From: Sclerotinia nivalis
Lineage: Eukaryota; Ascomycota; Leotiomycetes; Helotiales; Sclerotiniaceae
DNA length: 64,000 bases
Direction: 5' to 3'
Assembly: GCA_029531795.1 (NCBI GenBank)
Contig: JAPEIS010000001.1
Location: 7,564,001-7,628,000, forward strand
In this document: in pieces, positions 59,531-64,000 of the stretch
Layout of the letters: every line of letters begins with the position of its first letter
How positions within the stretch are numbered: position 1 is the first letter of the stretch
Program-made: the position numbers and the translations under genes
The notes under the pieces: generated by a model
Databases searched by the model: none
What the model was told of the DNA's origin: nothing
The model's input: the letters and a program-made list of their open reading frames with translations, nothing else

Positions 59531-60214
59531 TGGCTTTAATGAAGTGAGATGAGATTGGGGGGACAATAGGTCTTGGACTTTAGGTGTTCGGATTCGGTGG
59601 CTGGCATGGTTTCGGCTGGATGTACCTACCTTAATATATATTATATAGTAAGAATTGGAGTAATGCGTATATACTATGACAGGGCTAAAGAAAGATGACT
59701 CCTGTCCTCGCAATGAAGTAGTTCATATGTCCCCGGCGTTTCTTTTGATAAACGTCAATTACAATAATGGCAGCTACACAATTTACCATTGAAATTTGAT
59801 GCGCAAACAAATAGAAGGTGCGAAAGGAGCACCCTTACCCAGAATCTTAAGCGTCGTCTTTTACAATCATCTCAATCTCCCTTCATAATTTTCTTTCTTT
59901 CCGTCTATCAGCAAGGATTCATTGTACTCAACACACTCCAAACAAACCAATCCATAGAGAAGCATTATTTAAATCCAAGAACAGCCACCACATACAACAA
60001 ACAAAGGATATTTATGCTTCCTTCCACAAAGCAGCATTAACCATCATCTGTGCTACAGAAAAATATTCGATCATGAGGGGATAGAATTTTATGTTGAATT
60101 GCGGTCCATGCATTTTTACATTTTTATACATAGCTAGCTATAAATTGATGGATTGTTTAATCTTCGACTCCTTATCATAGAGCCAGAGTCAGGAACACAA
60201 CAACTTGTATCAAA
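59531..60214. other. Short intergenic spacer
   Basis: About 680 bases holding the 3' flank of the sugar transporter and the promoter of the kinase gene; no gene seen. Confidence 0.6.
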
Positions 60215-63050
60215 ATGGGTGACCCCGCACCCAACGCGCCCGAGCAGCCCGAGCAGCCCAACCCACCCAGCCGCTTACTCCTACCAGGAGAAACCATCAC
60301 TGAAGCCGAAAAACGACTCGGCTTCCGACTCGACAAAGCACCACCAAAATGGCACCGAGCAGCAACAGCCGAAGCCAGCGCTCGCGGAGCCGCCTGGTTA
60401 GCATCCGAGCCGCTCTGGAGCAAAGAAAGCCGAATGAGGCCCGACCCCGAATGGGAGGGGGTGAAAATCCTCGGCGAGGGCGGGAATGGCACAGCGGGGA
60501 AATGGCAATTGCGATATGGGAGGCCGCCTGAAGGGACGCCGGGGCGAATGCCTTTTAAAATGTGCGTGGTGAAGCAGCAGGGGGATAATTGGGGGGATAT
60601 GATGAACGAGGCGAAGATTTATGAGGTGTTGAGACATATCCCTTCGCAGCATCTCGTGAAGATGTATCGGAGGTTGTATGATGATGTTGGGCTTGGGACT
60701 GTGCGTGCGGATGTTAAGGGTCCGGTGCAAAGAATCTATTTGGAGTATTGTGCGCAGGGAGATCTGTATGATGTAATAGGTAATCATTTCAAGGAAAAGT
60801 AAGTCGTAATACCAGCGATATAGTATATCCGTTAACTTGCTAGACGTTACTTTGAGGAATATGAGATATGGGATGTGTTCCATTGTTTAGCACGCGGCCT
60901 TTACGCTATGCATTCTGGGCATGAAGACCTTGACGAGGAACGATGGGATCGAGACGAGATAGTTCATTTTGATTTTAAAGCGCAGAATGGTAAGTCAATG
61001 CTCGAGCTCAGATTTGATTTCACAGTTCTTTAACATCCCCTAGTTTTCATTGGTGACGGCATAAGGGACGGAGAACACAAGGGAGCTACTGTGATGAAGG
61101 TACTGTTGTCAAATTGTGGTTATACCGCCTCCCTACCACTAATCAACTCCCTAACACTATGATAGATTGGCGATTTCGGGCAAACCAAAGAGGTGCCTAT
61201 TGATCAAGACCTCGCTTACAATTTCCATTATAGATGGATTGGCACAGAATCTTATAAACTACCTGTAAGTCGGTCATCTGATGCCTGGCCATACAGTCAT
61301 TAACTTCGTGTGCAAGGAACAACTCAGAACTCGAACGAATGAACTCGAACGGCCTTGGATGGATAGAGGCGTAGGTACAACATTAATTATACTTCTCCTC
61401 TTCGGCTTCACCTTTATTGAAAACACTGACACGCTGATGTAGCCTAAAACCATGCGGGAGGCAGGCAACGGAAATGTCCTCAACAATCTTCGCTATGGAA
61501 CTCACTCCAACGTGTGGCAGCTTGGACTTATAATATGGCAAATGATTCATTGTACGGAATGGGAACACGAAGACGACTCGGATACTGAATATTATTGCAG
61601 GGGTGACGTGGAATGGCCAGATGCCCGCCGCCCTCGACCCGGTCCTGAGGGAAGATTTGAGCTTAAACTTTATAAAATAGCCAATACTTGGCTAGGCAAG
61701 AATGATGCGGTGGGTGGAGTAGATACTCTTGCTACGCAAGACGATATTGACTTTTACAATGGAATGTATGACGAACTACCAGCTGAGCCCGAAGCAAACG
61801 CTGATAAAAGCATTTCGGAAGCAGAACGCTACATGAATAGGAAAAAGAGAGAGATCGAAAATCGTGCGAGGGCAAAAGTTCGCGGGAACCGACTGTATAG
61901 CGATACCTTGCACAAATTGGTAATGGATTGTTTGATTGTACAAGGAGAAGGCCGAATCCATATCAAAGACCTATATCGAAAGACGCAAAGGCTCAAGAAT
62001 TTCTGGCGAGGAACGATAAAACCAGACCTACCACCCCCTTATGCACCCGAACCTGAACTCGGAGAGCTCCCGGCTCCGTGGAACGATACCACGAAAGTAC
62101 CAGGCAGAGGTCTAGGCAGACCCACTCTAGAAGCGTACGAATCCCGTCCTCTCGGTCTTGTTGATCTGTTTCACGCGACCGAGGAACATGAAAAGGCGGA
62201 GGAAATAATAAAATGGTCTCGGAAAAACCCAGTTAGGGATGTGCCGGATCATGAGGTGAACGAGGCATTGGGACTCATAATACGCAATAAAAAGCACACT
62301 ATTAAGTTCACAAATGCACTACGCCTATTTGGGGGCCAGAGACAAAAGCCCAGATTCCCAATACACCGCCCGTTTCCAGATGGGTTCATATATGATAGAC
62401 CCGGGGAAGATGAGGGAGCTCCAGATCCTGGGGCGGGCGGTAAGCAACCTGGAAATCCCGACCAACCTCCACTTCCGCCAATACCCGAAGATGAAAGGCG
62501 ACCGACTCATGATAAAGGAAAACCAAAAGGACCAAAGGATTTTTCTTTTGGAGCTACGCCTGTAGAAATGAAAGGTAAAAATCCGGTACCTCTTCCTGGG
62601 GGTGGAGGGGAAGATTCTAAAGAAAAACCAAAAGACAAAAGCAAGGAGGAAAGTAAAGGCAAAAGTAAAAGCAAAAGCAAAAACAAAGACGAAGGATCCA
62701 CCTGGCCCGAATTTCCCGTCGGGCTACAAAAAACCCTCAATAAACCATTTCTTCTCCAGACGCTTGAGATTCCCGAACTCAAGGGCACCATTTTATTTTG
62801 TACGGTTATTGATAAAAGAGGAGAGGCGGAAATATTCAAAGGTATTATATATCTAACAGGATTACTACCCACAACGACGGTGTATCAGATGAAAGAGATG
62901 CTGAGCGAGAAGGAGACGGGTATTCCGGTGAAAGATATGAAGTTGATGGGAAAAGATCGATTAACGGTTTTTAGGGAGTTTGAGGATGAGGAAACGAGAG
63001 CGGCGATTTGTGAGATTGAGGTTTTTGTTTATGATATTACGAAGGTGTGA
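60215..63050 (+). CDS. Fungal protein kinase-like protein with long C-terminal extension
   Basis: Exons 60215-60798, 60844-60989, 61044-61099, 61166-61264, 61317-61370, 61443-63050; 848 residues, phase consistent. Kinase landmarks: ILGEGGNGTAGKW glycine loop (about 86-98), CVVKQ with Lys120, NEAKI with Glu132, HFDFKAQN catalytic loop (Asp238, Lys240, Asn243; HRD changed to HFD), IGDFG (Asp265), GTESYKLPE as APE-like segment. All ATP-binding and catalytic residues are present, so it may be active, but the HRD arginine is lost. The C-terminal half holds a Pro-rich region, a Lys/Ser run (KSKSKSKNK) and a compact last domain of about 90 residues (LKGTILFCTVID, TTVYQMKEML, MKLMGKDRLTVF). No exact family name recognised. 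Confidence 0.85.
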
Positions 63051-63729
63051 GTTTAAGGAGAATGGGAATGAATATCTTTAGGGTTGAACAAAATAGGATG
63101 AAGATAAGATAGATTTATTTTGTTTTCGATTCCTTTTTTTTTCCGGAAGAAAATCATAGTTAATATCTAGGATGAATTTATATAATATTTCTTATACTGG
63201 GGCGACTTCGACATCAACCACAGGTAGTGAGGTATTATGTAAGCAATTTTCCAATTTCAGACCAACACCTCAAAATTCTCATCAATAAACAAATTGATAA
63301 TGTCTGAGCTGTGACTTATGGATACTAATAATCGTACAAACTGAGGGACTTCCCGCCCGGAGTTCAATGGTGGTGTCCTAATAAACTACCTGCCATTCCA
63401 TATATATGACAGCTTCTAGAACTACGGTATCATCAAAGCGACTAATTAACAGGCTAGGGATACCCAAACACTTGTTTGCGGGCACCCTTTGCAATGAACT
63501 GATTGTGCGTATCACTTTACTTTCAGCGAGAGGGAGTAATATGTGGTATATCATCTAGAAGCCTCATTTATCCGGTATAATTACAGCCATGATAACGCCT
63601 TGGAATCTATCCGCCAATCTTCATGTCTTTCTCTAAGATATCATAATAACAGATATGAAAGTATACTATGTATGACATGACCATCCATCCAGCCAAACCC
63701 ATGCAAATGTCCCTGCCGTCCCATTTTCC
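63051..63729. other. Convergent 3' spacer
   Basis: About 680 bases between the 3' ends of the kinase-like gene and CTP synthase; AT-rich, nothing else seen. Confidence 0.6.
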
Positions 63730-64000
63730 TTAGATAGTAACACCATTGATTCCATTCGTCAAATTCCCATTGACACTGTTGGCCAATTCAGCCTTCAAAC
63801 AATCCTCCGTGATCTTATCCAAACATCCTGCTGCTGCTGCAACGAATCCCAAGTATGATTTGCTTGGAGCCAAGACTCGAGAGAGGTATTCCGGGTGGAA
63901 TTGTACACCTACATACCAAGGATGATCCTTTATTTCAACAATCTCCATTCTCTCACCCTTGTCGTCCTTTCCAACGAATTCAAGACCACCAGAGTGTAGT
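63730..64000 (-). CDS. ura7: CTP synthase, C-terminal part only
   Basis: Converts UTP to CTP using glutamine. The frame is open to the right window edge; the gene's 5' part lies outside. Seen: [19 protein letters not shown], then [16 protein letters not shown], which carries the His and Glu of the glutamine-amidotransferase triad, followed by [20 protein letters not shown]. The tail is Asn/Gly/Thr-rich. The internal ATG at 63948 is not a start. CTP made here feeds CDP-choline and CDP-diacylglycerol synthesis. Confidence 0.95.
   Translation of the reverse strand, partial: LHSGGLEFVGKDDKGERMEIVEIKDHPWYVGVQFHPEYLSRVLAPSKSYLGFVAAAAGCLDKITEDCLKAELANSVNGNLTNGINGVTI

Overview
The window is nuclear DNA of a filamentous ascomycete (Pezizomycotina). 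The evidence is compact genes with many 50-60 bp GT-AG introns carrying CTAAC/CTGAC-type branch points, fungal-only families (UapA-type purine permease, 2EXR protein, PTH11/rhodopsin-type membrane protein, Spo7, PIK1), and AT-rich spacers full of microsatellites. The flavour (very AT-rich spacers, family mix) suggests Leotiomycetes such as Sclerotiniaceae, but that is an inference. Splice models below were built by hand and checked for reading phase across every junction.

Layout. 1-6.1 kb: 3' end of a UapA/UapC-type xanthine/urate permease, repeat-rich spacer, a short-chain dehydrogenase-like gene, and a three-exon nitroalkane oxidase. 6.8-8.0 kb: a broken rhodopsin-type (PTH11-like) membrane-protein gene. 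9-11.5 kb: a long CACCAT array and the thiamine thiazole synthase gene THI4, with a TPP riboswitch and upstream ORF in its 5' leader. 11.8-15.4 kb: almost empty, with one small ORF and one frameshifted ORF. 15.4-18.6 kb: a 2EXR-type protein and the first member (A) of a small family sharing an unrecognised N-terminal W...HLxGG...DPWPxR domain. 20.8-26.7 kb: an AIFM2/AMID-type flavoprotein, a CLD1/ABHD5-type hydrolase and a Spo7-like protein, the last two divergently arranged and both linked to lipid metabolism. 26.7-32.2 kb: AT-rich and decayed, with a gene relic and tRNA-like fragments. 32.2-38.5 kb: an AT-hook protein, a divergent pair of members (B and C) of the DPWP family, and a Cys-rich ORF broken by one stop. 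40-41.4 kb: a coiled-coil protein. 41.4-48.1 kb: a long repeat-rich desert. 48.1-63 kb: an UNC93-type transporter, phosphatidylinositol 4-kinase PIK1, a sugar transporter and a kinase-domain protein. The right edge holds the C-terminus of CTP synthase.

Most intact genes are unlinked housekeeping functions; there is no metabolic gene cluster. CLD1-type hydrolase, Spo7 (control of Pah1/lipin), PIK1 and CTP synthase (CTP for phospholipid synthesis) all touch lipid metabolism, but their proximity may be chance. The most original content is the DPWP-domain family: three proteins sharing an N-terminal domain that resembles a short helical DNA-binding fold, with very different C-termini, including a heptapeptide array of LPDG type. 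Two intergenic copies of a near-identical palindrome (ACTAGCGT-n-ACGCTAGT) near this family's genes are also unexplained.
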